Of a stretch of 64,000 nt of DNA, positions 33,726 through 45,104 are shown in pieces (position 1 is the stretch's first letter; each line of letters starts with the position of its first letter). The stretch lies in contig PUFA01000007.1 of assembly GCA_003508835.1 (NCBI GenBank), positions 14,655,001-14,719,000 on the forward strand. The letters are read 5' to 3'. A model generated the notes under the pieces. That model did not search any database. It saw only the letters and a program-made list of their open reading frames with translations, and had not been told where the DNA came from. The translations under genes were made by a program, and so were the position numbers. This stretch comes from Eonycteris spelaea (lineage: Eukaryota; Chordata; Mammalia; Chiroptera; Pteropodidae).

Positions 33726-33874
33726 TTGTTTTAACACTGCACTTGACTTCATGCCAGGCTCCTGTGATTCTGACCCCCTGCATCCCTGCAGAGCAGTACC
33801 TGGCGTTCCACTTGCCCTGTTGTGCTCCTAGGGCGAGCCACAATACCTGACTCTACAGTACCTGGTCTTTTACT

Positions 33875-33995
33875 TTTCTTTCCCTTTTTTTTTCATTATA
33901 TTTTTCCCTTACACTAAAAGTGGTACTATTTGGTATATACAGATTTTAGAAAACACAGAAAAGCAAAAAGGAAACTCTAAATTGAGGAGCCAGTG
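33875..33995 (-). repeat. possible L1M 3' fragment
   Basis: T-rich start, then gattttagaaaacacagaaa and agcaaaaaggaaactc, resembling antisense of an old L1 3' end. Confidence 0.4.
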
Positions 33996-33999
33996 ATGA

Positions 34000-34690
34000 T
34001 GGTCCCCTAGCTTTTCACCCCTGTGTTGTTTGTGTCCCAGCACCTCCCCCTGTCACTTCGGGGCTTTACAAGCAAGACAAAGGGATGTGTGGGTGCCTAG
34101 CCCGCCACCTCGATGCGCCTGGGCTGGATCTTCTGTCTGAATTTCTTTGGAACTCTGGGGGCATCTCATTCCATTTAGTGGCAGACCCAGCTTTTCTCTT
34201 CTCCAGCTGGGACATTGCTGCCTTTCTTATTTTTCTCTCACCGCCTGCTTTTGGGAAATTCTTCTGACAGTGATTTTTACCAGCGGGACCGGAAGGGAAG
34301 GCTTCAGCCTGATAGCCGTTGCGATGAGAACCGTGTAGGATTGGGGGTGGAGGCCTGGATGATGGTCTGATGATGGGCGCAAAGAGGAAGGAGGTAGAGC
34401 CATCTTAGGGCTTTCTGCTGACTTGAACTCTGGGTCTCGATGACCCTTGGGCACATGCAGCAACCAGGGAACCGAACGAGGACTGCTCCGTCCCAGCAAG
34501 GCTCCCAGCCCTTCCATTCTCAGTTCTGAGGGACATAGAGAATTCAGTTGTCTTTGCCACTCATAGATCACCAACCCTGTGAAAAATGGGTCCCCCTGGC
34601 TTGGGTTGGCAGAAAGTATTGCTAATGAATTGAAATAATATTTTATCTTGAAGCTTTTATGACAGATGGTCTAGAAGGGGCAAATGAAGT
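34000..34690. other. unassigned stretch
   Basis: No repeat or exon recognised. Confidence 0.4.
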
Positions 34691-34694
34691 TAGT

Positions 34695-35015
34695 GAAATG
34701 GACCCTCATTCGTTCCTTCATCCATTCAGTTAGCCACCATCATTGATACCTCCTATGAACTGGCCCCATGTTGTTCACTGGGGTTTAAAGATAAATAAGA
34801 TCTGAGCCCTCAAGGAACTCTGAGTCTGAAAAGAGGTACAGACACCAGGCCATTGAATGTATTCTGTTGAATGCCAACATGGCAGATAAGGGGAGTATTT
34901 AACTTGGTTTGGGGGGCTGGGGAGGGTACCCTTTCTGCAGGATCTTGGGACGAACAGGCATTCAGGACTGGGTGGGGAGAAGACATAAAATGTCAAGGGC
35001 CTCTGTGCAGAAGGT
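34695..35015 (-). repeat. L2 LINE fragment
   Basis: Antisense L2: cattcgttccttcatccatt, gttcactggggtttaaagat, gagccctcaaggaactctga, cttgggacgaacaggcattc. Confidence 0.65.
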
Positions 35016-35406
35016 AAATAATATGAAATCTTTCCCATAGAATCTGTAAAGGAACGGAGCGGGACAGCGAAGCAAAGTTAAAGACTATTCTGGATAAAAT
35101 TAAGTTGACAGAAAGCAAGACGGAAAAAGGAAATAATGCATCAGCATGTGGTAAATAGGAAAGAAAGGACACAATAGCCCGATTTGGAAGGCCCTAGAAG
35201 GACAGACGGTTCAGGAGACATTGTCTTTGGTTTCAGTCGCTGACCTCGTGTCGCAGTGTGTGCTGGCTGGGGAGAGGGAGAGGGGGAGTTGGAATCCACA
35301 CCCCGCTCCTCTTTACTTCTCGTTAAAAGGGTTGGAGCCAACTTTGAAAAAACCACGTAATAAAATCGATTTCAAGAATGCTAGTTAAAAAACGTGTTGG
35401 AGCCCA
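35016..35406. other. unassigned stretch before the minisatellite
   Basis: No repeat or exon recognised. A purine-rich gggagagggagagggggag run is near 35272-35289. Confidence 0.4.
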
Positions 35407-35850
35407 GTGTCTGCTTCTGTGCAGGTGGCCAGGGCCTCGTGTCTGCTTCTGTACAGGTGGCCAGGGCCTCGTGTCTGCTTCTGTGCAGGTGGCCAGGGCT
35501 CGTGTCTGCTTCTGTTCAGGTGGCCAGGGGCTCGTGTCTGCTTCTGTTCAGGTGGCCAGGGCCTCGTGTCTGCTTCTGTTCAGGTGGCCAGGGCCTCGTG
35601 TCTGCTTCTGTGCAGGTGGCCAGGGCTCGTGTCTGCGTCTGTGCAGGTGGCCAGGGCCTCGTGTCTGCTTCTGTGCAGGTGGCCAGGGCTCGTGTCTGCT
35701 TCTGTGCAGGTGGCCAGGGCTCGTGTCTGCTTCTGTGCAGGTGGCCAGGGCCTCGTGTCTGCTTCTGTGCAGGTGGCCAGGGCTTCGTGTCTGCTTCTGT
35801 GCAGGTGGCCAGGGCCTCGTGTCTGCTTCTGTGCAGGTGGCCAGGAGTTT
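35407..35850 (+). repeat. minisatellite, 14 units of 31-32 bp
   Basis: Units start at 35407, 35439, 35471, 35502, 35534, 35566, 35598, 35629, 35661, 35692, 35723, 35755, 35787 and 35819. Each contains gtgtctgcttctgtgcag followed by gtggccaggg and c(c)tc. Units of 31 bp lack one C. Three consecutive units carry ttcag in place of tgcag, one has tacag, one has gcgtctg. Because 32 is not a multiple of 3 and the unit lacks stops, the array stays open in several frames of both strands, which explains all six long open frames here. Confidence 0.97.
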
Positions 35851-36334
35851 GTGCCCACCGCGCCACACTGTTGGGCCTCGTTCCTCTCAGACAGGAATTA
35901 AGAAGAAAACTGTCGCCTGGGTCTCAGGGGGTGAAGGAGCAAGCACGGAGCCAGGGCTTCCTCGGGGTGGGAAGTACGGAGGCGGGTGCTGTCCTCACCA
36001 AGAGCTGGCACCTGCTTCCATTGGACTTGCATCGCCAAGTGAGCGTGTAAAGCCCTGCTTCTCTCTGTACTCAGACCCGGAGCAAGGTGGGCACTGGGGG
36101 AGGGAAAGTGCAGTAGGGTGAGGTGAAGAGAGTGGGGGCTCCTTTTTCAGAACCAGACCCAGCTTTCTAGAAATTACTACCAGGCTAGAGGTTGGTGTCA
36201 CTTACCTTGAGGCTAGGTATAGTGTCACGTCTAGGGTACAGATGTATCACCTCCCCGTGGCCATGGCTACCGTAGACACCACCTACCTATCCCAGGACTA
36301 AGAACATCATCTCTTGAATGAATGAGGCATGAAT
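35851..36334. other. unassigned stretch
   Basis: No repeat or exon recognised. Confidence 0.4.
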
Positions 36335-36745
36335 TGGCCCTTTGAAAAAGACCCGGTTGGCGCTGGGTGCCCGTGCTCTCATTCTGGGCTTTTTACCTCC
36401 CGCTTCAGCTTCCTAGTGAGCCTCCCCTCCCCTCATCCTCCTGACCTCTGATCCATTCCACTCCAAAGCCCAGTCCTGCTCGCCTTGCCCTCTGGGCCAC
36501 CTGCAGAGAGCCAAGCATCTTGCTCGATAGCGCAGGGCCTCACCTCTGTTGTGCTCACCATTGCCGTACGCACTCTTTGGCTTCCCGCCTTTTGCTCGCA
36601 CTGCCCCCTCGTCCTGGAATGCCCTCCCCAGCCTCCGCCACGCCGAACATGGCCAGTTGTCCGAAGTCTCACTCAAATGGCTCCTTTCGGTGAGTCACAA
36701 CCCCCTCTGGGAATGGCTTCCGAATTCCATCCCAGCTCAGACAAA
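36335..36745 (+). repeat. L2 LINE fragment
   Basis: Sense L2 order: ctcccctcatcctcctgacc, ctctgatccattccactcc, tgctcgcactgccccctcgt, cctggaatgccctccccag, ccgaagtctcactcaaatgg. Confidence 0.7.
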
Positions 36746-36747
36746 CT

Positions 36748-36928
36748 GCGACTCTCTCAGGGTCCCGACTTGCGCAGCGACACCGTTGACGTTAATGTGG
36801 TGTCGCCATCAACTGAGCACCGACTGCATGTCCGCGGCCAGGGCTGCCCTGTCGCACAACGTCAGGAGAAGCCATGCACGCCGAAGCAAGACGGAGGCGC
36901 CGCCGGTCACGGTGCCGAGCCTTTTACG
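36748..36928. promoter_or_regulatory. CpG cluster without a gene
   Basis: I count 21 CpG in 181 bases, between an L2 fragment and a MIR. The composition resembles a small unmethylated island. No motif or exon identifies a transcript start. Confidence 0.4.
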
Positions 36929-37115
36929 TAGACACTCTCAGCCCTGAGCTGTGATGCCGTTTACTCCATTTTACAGATGAGGAAACTGAGGGGGCAGATG
37001 TTAAGTTTTGTGCCCAGAGCCCCGTGACTAGCAAGCAAGCGATGGGGCGGGGCAGGGGTTGAGTCAGGCCTGTTTCCAAAGCCACGTCCGCTCCATGACG
37101 TTTTGCTGCCTCCCT
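36805..37115 (-). repeat. MIR SINE, possibly interrupted
   Basis: Antisense MIR 3' words near 36805 (caactgagcaccgactgcat) and the core at 36950-37060 (tactccattttacagatgag, gaaactgagggggcaga) are separated by unrelated CpG-rich sequence. Confidence 0.65.
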
Positions 37116-37119
37116 AATA

Positions 37120-37225
37120 GATGCTGCACTCCCCAAGGTCAGGGTCCCACGCCTGATTTCTTTATAAATCTCCCTCCCTCTTCCATGGAATAAATAATAA
37201 ATGCTCGTTGGCCAAAACTGTTCAT
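37120..37225 (+). repeat. L2 3' tail
   Basis: tgctgcactccccaaggtca, ggtcccacgcctgatttct, then aataaataataaatgctcg: typical L2 3' layout. Confidence 0.55.
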
Positions 37226-37384
37226 GCTGTTTAGCGCCAGTTACACACTCATGTCTGCAGGAGAGACTCTGGCCATAGCATGGATTCGGCCAAACAGGCC
37301 GGGCTTGAAAATCAATAAATAGAGTTGAAGGAAGGAAGACGGACAGTTCCTCTCCTGAACAGCCACGCCACTACGTCTGCTACC

Positions 37385-37708
37385 TTTTCTTAAAATTTAT
37401 TTATTTAAATTAGTTTCAAGTATGCAGTACCTTGGTTAGACATCTATAGAGTTCATAAAACGCTCCCCCCAATTGCTCCCTCCCTCCCCTGGCCCTCCAC
37501 CTAGCCGTCATATTAATGCTAACCGCATTCCCTCTGCCGTGCTCCCCATCCCCGTGACCATCCGTCAGCTACTAATTTGTATTTCCTTAACCCTTCACCT
37601 CATTCTCCCAGCCCCTCAAGCCTCCTCCCCTCCGTCCGTCACCAAATTGTCCACTATATTTGTGAGTCTGTTTTTTATTAGTTTGGGTTTTTTGTTCCTT
37701 AGATTCCT
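37385..37708 (-). mobile_element. L1 3' end, 5'-truncated
   Basis: Plus strand reads antisense L1: aaattagtttcaagtatgca, ggttagacatctatagagtt, cataaaacgctccccccaat, the atccccgtgaccatccgtca region, tttgtgagtctgttttttat, ending in tagattcc. I saw no convincing target duplication. Confidence 0.75.
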
Positions 37709-38165
37709 CATTCAAAATCTGATATCTTATCTCTTGGTAGCACAAGAAGGGACGTTGGATTGCAAACAGAGAGACTAGGGATGCCTGGGAGCTTCTTAGA
37801 CTTGGCCCCAATACCTGCGACTGGGAGACTCTGAGGAATGGACCCCACAGTGACTGCGGTGCCTTCTGTGGCCATCGCATCTCTTCCTAGATCAGCCCAT
37901 CCGACTCCCCTTTCCTGTAAGCAAAGCACAAACTGGTAGGACCAAGGAATGCTGAATTTTAAAACACTCCCCCCCCACCCCGAGGGAACTAAAACCATCA
38001 CTTGGAGAAGAAGTGCACCCCCCAATTCCCCTTTCCTTTAGCTAAGGAATCCACGAGTGTCTCACTTCTTGATATATGTGCTCCTGAAAGCTGTGTGGAA
38101 CTCGAATCATATTCTAAATTCACCAGGGGATCTCCCTGTTTAAAGGAAGCTGCTCATCAGTCATA
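37709..38165. other. unassigned stretch
   Basis: No repeat or exon recognised. A C-run lies near 37970-37976. Confidence 0.4.
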
Positions 38166-38169
38166 AAAC

Positions 38170-38310
38170 CAAACACTGTCAGAGGTGGAAGGAGCCTTAG
38201 AGAATACCTAGTTCAGCCTTCACTTCCTACAGATGAGAAAACCAGAGAGGTTAAGTGACTTGGCCAAGGTCACACAGCTCAACTGAGATTAGAATGGACC
38301 ATAAATCAAA
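38170..38310 (-). repeat. MIR3/MIR-like SINE
   Basis: gaggtggaaggagccttaga, ctacagatgagaaaaccaga, gaggttaagtgacttggcca, aggtcacacagctcaac: antisense MIR core with the MIR3-style left part. Confidence 0.8.
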
Positions 38311-39240
38311 CAGAACCTTGTCTTACTCCGATGCTTATTAATGCTTTTCTCTCTCTAAAGTTTGTTTTTTAATAGTCATTCTGCCTATACCTATGGCCCT
38401 GTTCACTCTCACCCTCCATGCCCCATACACAACATCTTCAACATGAAATGTTTTAAAAACTCGTCAGTTCTTACATCAGAGAGGGTTTCGTCTAGACTTG
38501 TGGCTCTGCCTGCCTCATACCAACGTCCTTTGGTCATCTCGTGCTGACCAGCTCTTCTCAGAGAAGAAGGTGTGCATAAAGGAGTTACAGTGGCAGCCTT
38601 GGGACTGCTTATCCTTAGGAAATCCTGCTTGCAAGCTTGGCCCTTGGCTGGCACCCAGGAACTTGGGTGTGGGGAAGGTTCCTGCCACCCCAACTGCTAG
38701 AGTGGCTCCCTGTGCCTAACCTGTGTGTTCAGACAAGGTTTAAGCCAAACACCTGCCTTCCTTGTGAACTGTGGCACGTGCTAGGCTCAGGGTGCCTATG
38801 TGACCAGCCTCAGATAAAAAACATTGGGCACTGAGTCAGTCTCTAATGAGCTTCCCTGATTAAATATATACATATAATATATTTACCACATGTTGTAACA
38901 ACTCATTGCGAGGGGAATTAAGTGGGGAATTAAGTACGTGGTGTGTGTGACTCCACTCAGAGAGGCTCTTGCAAGCTTGTAAGGTTTCCCCCAGACTTCA
39001 CCTTTTCCCCGTTAGTAATTTTGTTTTGTGTCCTTTGGCTATAATAATTTGTAACCATGAGCACAACTAAACCGCTGAGTCCTTCAAGTCCTCCTAGTGA
39101 ATCATCACATCTGGAGGTAGCCTGAGGGACCCCCAGTGCAGGGGGCGGATCACTTCTCAGCCCAGGGCGGAGTCTTTTTCTTCTCTTAAGGGAGGCAGGA
39201 ATGACTAGGGCTTATGAATGTAGACCACGGGGTCCTGCTC
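38311..39240. other. unassigned stretch
   Basis: No exon. A short AT-rich run (tatatacatataatatattt) lies near 38864-38883. Confidence 0.4.
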
Positions 39241-39244
39241 ACCC

Positions 39245-39375
39245 TTATTCTAGTCCCGACTCTGCTATTTCCCATGCATTTGGGACAAGTCGTTCCCCTG
39301 CTCTGGGCCTCGGGACCCCAAGGAAGAACTCAGTGCAGTGCCTGGCATAGAGGACATGCTTAACCACTGGGGGCT
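39245..39375 (+). repeat. MIR SINE fragment
   Basis: Sense MIR: ctagtcccgactctgctatt, gggacaagtcgttcccctgc, tctgggcctcgg, gtgcctggcatagaggacat. Confidence 0.75.
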
Positions 39376-39760
39376 CTGTGTCATGACTGCTGTGCCCCCA
39401 ACTCTGAGAACAGGCCCTCCCAGCAAGTAGTCGGCCCACCAATAAATCTGTTGGATGTGCACTCTGAGATTGAATAAATGCCAGCTTACATTGCTGCTGG
39501 AAGCACTGGAGAAGCACAGAGGTCCGCGAGGAGCCAGACTGTCTTCTCAAGGGAGGTGTGTAAATTCCGTGTAAGTTTCTGTCTGACCACTGGCAACGTT
39601 TAATGGAACCCCCGTGGGGCGGAAGTGAGGGGGCATGCAGCTCCCTTTACCGGGTCCTCCTGCCAGGTGGGCAGGCTCATCCACCGAGACTTAAGAGAGC
39701 TCCCTTTCCCCCCAAGGGCACTGAGGCTTCTCTCTAGAGTTTCTTGGTTAATCTATTTCT

Positions 39761-40080
39761 GGATCAGTCCATGGAGTTGTTGTATACATAGACCCAGTTA
39801 CCAAGTACATGATCTAATTAGCAAGGCTCATTTTAAATGGCTAAGTGGAACATCCCCTCATCTCAATCCCAGTGACCCATTTCCCAAATGCTCCCTTTAC
39901 GCTGTTCCGCCCCCCCCCTTCTTGAACAGAGGAAAGGGGAGGAAACAACCATTTGCATATTTATTTGCTCCAGTGGTGGGCAACTGTTTACTCTCCCTGC
40001 CTTAGGGAGTTTCTCCAGCTTGCTTTCTTGTTAATGTTTCTTTTCCAGGATAAATAATGTGCAAGTGTCATTATAGATCA
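39761..40080 (+). repeat. ancient element, copy B
   Basis: Same-orientation partner of the copy at 27013-27340, with the same anchors in the same order. The region between anchors is strongly diverged and contains a C-run (39909-39918) and an octamer-like atttgcatat at 39951-39960. Unlike copy A it is CpG-poor. Flanking sequence is not shared. Confidence 0.75.
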
Positions 40081-40085
40081 TCAAG

Positions 40086-40865
40086 AGGTGACCAGCTGTG
40101 GAAAGTGGAATTTACTGCCTCCCCCACAGCCCAAGGACAGAGTTCCTCCTCCTGAATCTTTTAAACCTGGGCTGGAGCTGCACTCTCTGCAGGAGGCTGG
40201 GTGGCAGGGCAGCCGGAGGGATGAGGCTCAGAGTGAGGGGCCCCAGGTTCTAGTTTCAGCTCGACCGCCGACTGAGTTGTCCCTGACACTTTGGCTGTTC
40301 CTCTTCTGTGAATTGATCCAGAATGTTCCCTTACATCGCTGGCATTCTTTCAGAGAGTCAGACGGCACCCGGAGTCCCAATTTAATCTCTGAGAGTATCA
40401 CACCCAATGAAAGTCACACTTTAAACACGAGGCAGAATTAAATGCAAAGAGTGTGCTCATTCTGCCACCACCACCAGTGTCCCCAAGCGGGAGGTGAGGC
40501 GGAGTGGGCAATGGCGACTCACTTTAGAGTCCAAGGGAGGACAAGACCCCATATGGCACTGCTCTTGGAACCCCAAATCTATAAGGAGAGCCACTTGTGG
40601 TCACCAGACTTTAGGAGACTCTGTTCCACTCTTAGAACTCACATAAGAGATTTGGAGACATCTTACTGGCCTGTTTAACATGGTGGAACTAGTGTTTCCT
40701 GAACTTAAATGACCAAAGAACCCGTTATTTCCCCCCGTTTTCATACCACCTTTAGCCTTCCTGGGCAAACCCTTTCCTGAGGCTGTGGCTGCGGTCAGCC
40801 CGGAAACTTAGTCAGAAATCTTTTCCATGTCTCACCATCCATCCTAACTTTCTGGGAGTCTGTGC
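40086..40865. other. unassigned stretch
   Basis: No repeat recognised. A 117-residue open frame at 40088-40441 has no domain. Confidence 0.4.
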
Positions 40866-40869
40866 CGGA

Positions 40870-41224
40870 GTATTAAAAAGTCAGTATTTGTTCCCCCCGC
40901 CCCAAAATTCATATGCTGAAATTCTAATCCCAAAGTGATGATATCCGCTGGCGGGGGCTTCAGGAGCTAATTAGGTCATGAAGGTACAGCCCTCGTGAAT
41001 GAGATTAGTGCCCTTGTAAGAACAGGCCCGAGAGCTCAGTCACTCTTCTTTTGTGCCGTGTGAGGATACAAGAAGTCATCAGCCTGGAGCCCCAAAAAGA
41101 GTTCTCACCAGAGCCCACCACAATCTCGAGACTTCCAGCTTCCAAACCAACTTACAAATACATGTGTGTTGTTATAAGGCACCTCGTCTGTGGTACTTTA
41201 TTACAGTAGTCCGAACTAAGGCAC
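40870..41224 (+). mobile_element. MLT1A/B LTR
   Basis: Sense MLT1: ccccaaaattcatatgctga, aattctaatcccaaagtgat, gaggagctaattaggtcatg-like, gaatgagattagtgccctt, ggtactttattacagtagtc, cgaactaaggcaca end. Confidence 0.9.
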
Positions 41225-41229
41225 AGAGG

Positions 41230-41955
41230 GGTGTCCATGTGCATCCTTCTGGTGATCGTGTTTGGGACAAAATTTTCCATCATGGAGCAACAGATCACCA
41301 GCTGACCCCAAGCAGTTGCCACCTGCCCTCCCACTGCAGGTCCCTCTCCTAGAGTGTCCCTCCTGTCTTCATGCTCAGTCTCTGTATCTGTGTGTATCTT
41401 CCTCCCCTTCCTCAGCCCACACCTCTTCTTCCCCATTCCCCCAGTTTTCATCCTCCCTGTCTCCTCCTCACTTTGAACTCTGCTGGGAAAGGGGATGACC
41501 TTCGACCTCCACCCACAACTCTTCCAGGTTTGGAGTGGTTCATTTGCCGTGGTTTCGTTTGACGTTGATCAGGAATGAATTGGTAGTGGACTGGCTCCTC
41601 AGAGTCCATTGTGGCTGTCTAGGAAATGTGCTGATCTAGAAGGATTTTCAGATGTTGTTAACAACCGAGAGCACACTGTGAAGTGTTTTCTTTTTCAGCC
41701 TGTTTTTGGCACTGCCTGCGCATGATTCAGCCACTCTACTCCGTGTCCTTTCGGTGACATTCATTATTTATTCAGGGGCTTTAAAGCTATGCCTCAAAAT
41801 GTCATTAAGAATTCTAAATTATTTGATTTTCTGCCTCTTTTGTTTGAAGAATTGTAATTAAAAGCTTTGTTTCGAGACAACCCAGTTAAATAGTAGTTAT
41901 GTTAACTTTTGCCTCTACTTTCCAATTCATTTTTGCTGCCTCTTTTCTGCCCAGT
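41230..41955. other. unassigned stretch
   Basis: No exon or repeat recognised. Pyrimidine-rich through 41330-41470. Confidence 0.4.
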
Positions 41956-41959
41956 CTGG

Positions 41960-42145
41960 CTGTGAGGTTTAGAACAAGTCAGATCGGTGTCATTTTCTAG
42001 TTTTGTGACCCTGAGCAGTTGTTTACTATTCCTGAGCCTTGGTTTCATCTTCTGCAAAATGAACATGATAATACCTACCTTCAAATTGGTGGTAAGGATT
42101 AAACGAGAGAAGTGGAGAATGTAAAATACTCGCACAGTTTAAGAG
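41960..42145 (+). repeat. MIR SINE
   Basis: Sense MIR: ttgtgaccctgagcagttgt, ttactattcctgagccttgg, tttcatcttctgcaaaatga, gataatacctaccttcaaat, gtggtaaggattaaacgaga. Confidence 0.9.
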
Positions 42146-42146
42146 T

Positions 42147-42750
42147 ATAGTTTTCCGTAGGGGAAGAAAAACTTTGCCCTCTTAAGTTAATAGATGGGGG
42201 CCTGCAAATTAAACTGACAAAAGGGATGTTAATAGGAGAAAAAAAAATTGTTGATGCTAGTATCTTTTATTTTATGTACCCAGAGGCTTTACAGAAAAGA
42301 ACTAAAAACCCAAAGAGGTGATTAGACCCAGTCCGGTGGGGTCAGATAACATTTTAACAAAGGGCAAGAAATTGTAGAGAAGCGACTAGAAAAGGAAAAG
42401 AGGTTTGGGCTTCTAAGGGTAGTAAATTGTGGGAAGGTAAATATTTGGGGGAAGTAATGGTGGATAAGAGTTATTAAGTAACATGCATTTATGTGGACTC
42501 ATCTCAGTGTCATCTCCATCTCTGGTGGTGAGAGTTATTCTCCTGGTAAAAGAAGGGAGGACACCTTCACGAGGGAAATTTATGTCACCTTTGCAGAGGG
42601 AAATTGATGCCCTGCTTTTAGACAGATGGGAGGCAGGCGGAAAGCTCCTCCTACAGTCTGCTGTTTCTCGGTTGTCTTAAGCTCAAAATAATCTTTTTGC
42701 CAAAGTGGCATATTTTGGGGTGGCTTTTTCTGGTCCCCTTCAAGCCATCA
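42147..42750 (-). mobile_element. probable endogenous retroviral LTR
   Basis: A 600-bp block with words I associate with a eutherian LTR in antisense: gggggcctgcaaattaaac, aggctttacagaaaaga, gagagttattctcctggta, ggcggaaagctcctcc, aaagtggcatattttggggt. Family not resolved. No viral gene is present. Confidence 0.5.
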
Positions 42751-42764
42751 CTTAAGGAGAAGGA

Positions 42765-42845
42765 TGGAACCTCTCATTCACTCCTGTATTCCCAGCAGTG
42801 TCTGGCTCATAGCAGATGCTCAGGAAAACGCTTCTAATGGAAAAT
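42765..42845 (+). repeat. L2 3' tail
   Basis: ctcctgtattcccagcagtg, tctggctcatagcagatgct, caggaaaacgcttc. Confidence 0.6.
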
Positions 42846-43039
42846 AGAGGAGTGGACAAGCCTGTTGTAAAAATCCTCCACCGGAGTCTAGTCTAGGCCC
42901 TCGAGAGTTCTGAACCTGTCTTGATCCTGGATTTAAGGCACTGAGCCTGCCACAGTAGCCAGGAGGCCACCTGCAGGGTTCGCTGGAGGAAGGGGCTTTG
43001 AGCTGGGCAGATACATTCCTAGATACGCCATTTCCTGGC

Positions 43040-43195
43040 TCTCCGTTTCTTTAGCCATTCTCAGTCCTGATTGCACATTAGAATCACCCAAGAAGCTGTT
43101 TCAACAATCGCTGCCAGGGCCATCCCCGGACAACTCTGTGCTCTGGGTTGGGACCTTGCAATTCTGATGTGCAGCCAGGGTCAAAAGCCTTCGCC
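43040..43195 (+). mobile_element. MER5A (hAT-Charlie MITE)
   Basis: attctcagtcctgattgcac, attagaatcacccaagaagc, gcaattctgatgtgcagcca, gggtcaaaagcc: both ends of MER5A are recognisable. Confidence 0.75.
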
Positions 43196-43199
43196 TTAA

Positions 43200-44820
43200 T
43201 CGAGGAGAACTGACTTGAGTGGAGATTGGATAACCTCATTGACTGCTGAGCACTTGAGGCAATAAAAAAGAACTCTAGTAGTTTGCTTCTTATTTGGCTC
43301 TTCAAGATTGACTCAGAAGCAGTGAATTGTCTTTCTGGGTTGACCACCATCCCCAACTTAAGAGCAGGTTTGTACATCCACATTGTCATTGGCAGACTCA
43401 AAGCCCAAGTTCGTTCCCCCAGCAGGACCTGGGTAGGGCCAGGTGCCTTGGCAGAACATGAACCGGGTGATCCAGGGCCACTTGGAACAAGGCCACCTGT
43501 TTTGTCCTCATTACCAGGCGCTAAAAGGAGTTGCAAGGCAGTTCCACCCTCGTTGTCTTAAATAAACACAGATTGAGTTTTGTCTGTTTACCACAACAAG
43601 CTTTCTCTTGGGAAGAGGTTAAGTGAGGAACACAGTCTCAACCCACTCTCTGATGTGACATTATTTAGAAACAATAACTTGTTCATCAGCCACCTCCCTC
43701 ATGCCACCCACTCAACTGATGGAGAATGGCAAAGGAGGGAAGGAAGGTCAGCATTCATCATCTTCAGCGTGATAAGTTTCCAGAGATTTTTAGCATTTGA
43801 TTTGTAACATTTTTCGGAAGGCAACATAAATCATGTTGGTATTTTTTTTTTATCATGTTATTAAAAAAGAAAAAAAAAAAAAGGAAAGCCTGAATCCATT
43901 AGGGAGAGCGTGTATGTCAGTCAGAGCCTCTTTGGATCTGGTTGAAAAGCTGCAAATATTTTTCTCCATACAAAGTGCATTTGGGTTTTGTTGATGATGT
44001 CGTTGCCCGTACAGATCTCCTCAGGGGCTCCGAGTAACTCTGGAAGGAGGATGGGAACTGGAGCAAGGCCTGTAATTTTCAGCCTGAAATAGAAGCAGCA
44101 ATTTTAAGCAATTTAAAAAATTCTATTAAGGGCAATCTGTTGGTCTCCTGCTGAAACGAGACAACCTCGTTCAGAATGCTCTTGGTAGTATAAGGAGCTG
44201 ATGGGGTCTCCAGAATTTGTACAGCCTCCTGTACCCCCAAAGCCATTATATAGCCCACACCTCCCATTTCTGCGCCCTCGTGCCTTTAAACGAGAATATT
44301 AGTAATTTCCTGCTTAGTGGAGGCTATATTAAAAAACTAGAAATGAGTTGTCCAGATAAAGCGAGACTCTGGGGGCTGCCAGACAAACTTGATTTTTGTC
44401 AGAAAAGAAAAAATAAGGGAGTTGACTGAAGAGTTTCCCACACTGCAGCTTGTGAATGGTTATGTAGTGCTTTTGTTGATTTTCTTTTTAAATTTCTTTT
44501 TATTTAGTTATCATGTTTTAAAGTCCCAGATGAGCCTTGGACTCTTGGGCGAAAAGAACAGATAAACATCGGTTAGGCCAGGGAGTGATTTTCCGGCAAA
44601 TTGCCCATGAGTTAGACTCCACTCTGTGGGGTGGGGGTCATAGGGAAAGGGAACCACATCTTATTATGTGAGTCTGCTGTCAATGTCATAACATTCTAAT
44701 GGAGAAGGACCCTTTGGGGCCATCAGGTAAGGACTTACCCTGTAGTAGGAAGTGGGGTGTCCTGTGTCAATCATTCCTGACAGAGGCCCTGTCAGGCAGG
44801 GGCAGATGAACAGATGCCAC
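43200..44820. other. unassigned stretch; possible conserved element 43980-44430
   Basis: T/A homopolymer runs lie at 43841-43882. 43980-44430 is repeat-free and AT-rich with words such as gcaatttaaaaaattctatt and aacgagaatattagtaattt. No exon seen. Confidence 0.35.
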
Positions 44821-44824
44821 ATGG

Positions 44825-44935
44825 GGCTAACTAGAAGGTAGCCAGTGGGTCAGTAGCTTTCAAGCTATTTTGACCCCAACCCACCATAAATTCTTTTATC
44901 ACAGTCAGTATACAGATGGGAATGCATTCCGCATG
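44825..44935. repeat. possible hAT fragment
   Basis: gtagctttcaagctattttg and accccaacccaccataaatt resemble hAT-type ends. Weak. Confidence 0.35.
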
Positions 44936-44980
44936 CAGTGCACTGATACATATTTTTATACCATTTATTATTATTATTTA

Positions 44981-45095
44981 CGCCTACAGCACCTGGTCTT
45001 CCTAGGCAGTCTCTCATCCAAGTACTAACCAGGCCCAGCCTGCTTAGCTTCTGAGATCAGACTTTGGGCTTGTTCAGGGTCGCATGGCTCTAGAC
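44981..45095 (-). pseudogene. 5S rRNA-like body of the hybrid SINE
   Basis: 115 nt corresponding to nearly all of 5S rRNA, including tctgatctcagaagctaag and ctggttagtacttggatgag. It shares with the copy at 551-671 the non-canonical cctagga-[ag]-gaccaggt near the 3' end and gaacaa near position 24, marking common SINE ancestry. Confidence 0.85.
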
Positions 45096-45104
45096 CATGG
45101 ACCG

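Noticed and set aside
35407..35850. CRISPR-like array
   Set aside because: The units are contiguous head-to-tail with no unique spacers, in a mammalian context.
35378..36121. Long plus-strand open frames of 247, 218 and 164 residues with a repeated Trp/Cys/Gly-rich protein pattern, and three on the minus strand
   Set aside because: All are translations of the 32-bp minisatellite in different frames; the stop-free unit explains them.
42147..42750. Naming the LTR-like block to a specific ERV subfamily
   Set aside because: Recalled words support an LTR but not a unique family; a library search is required.
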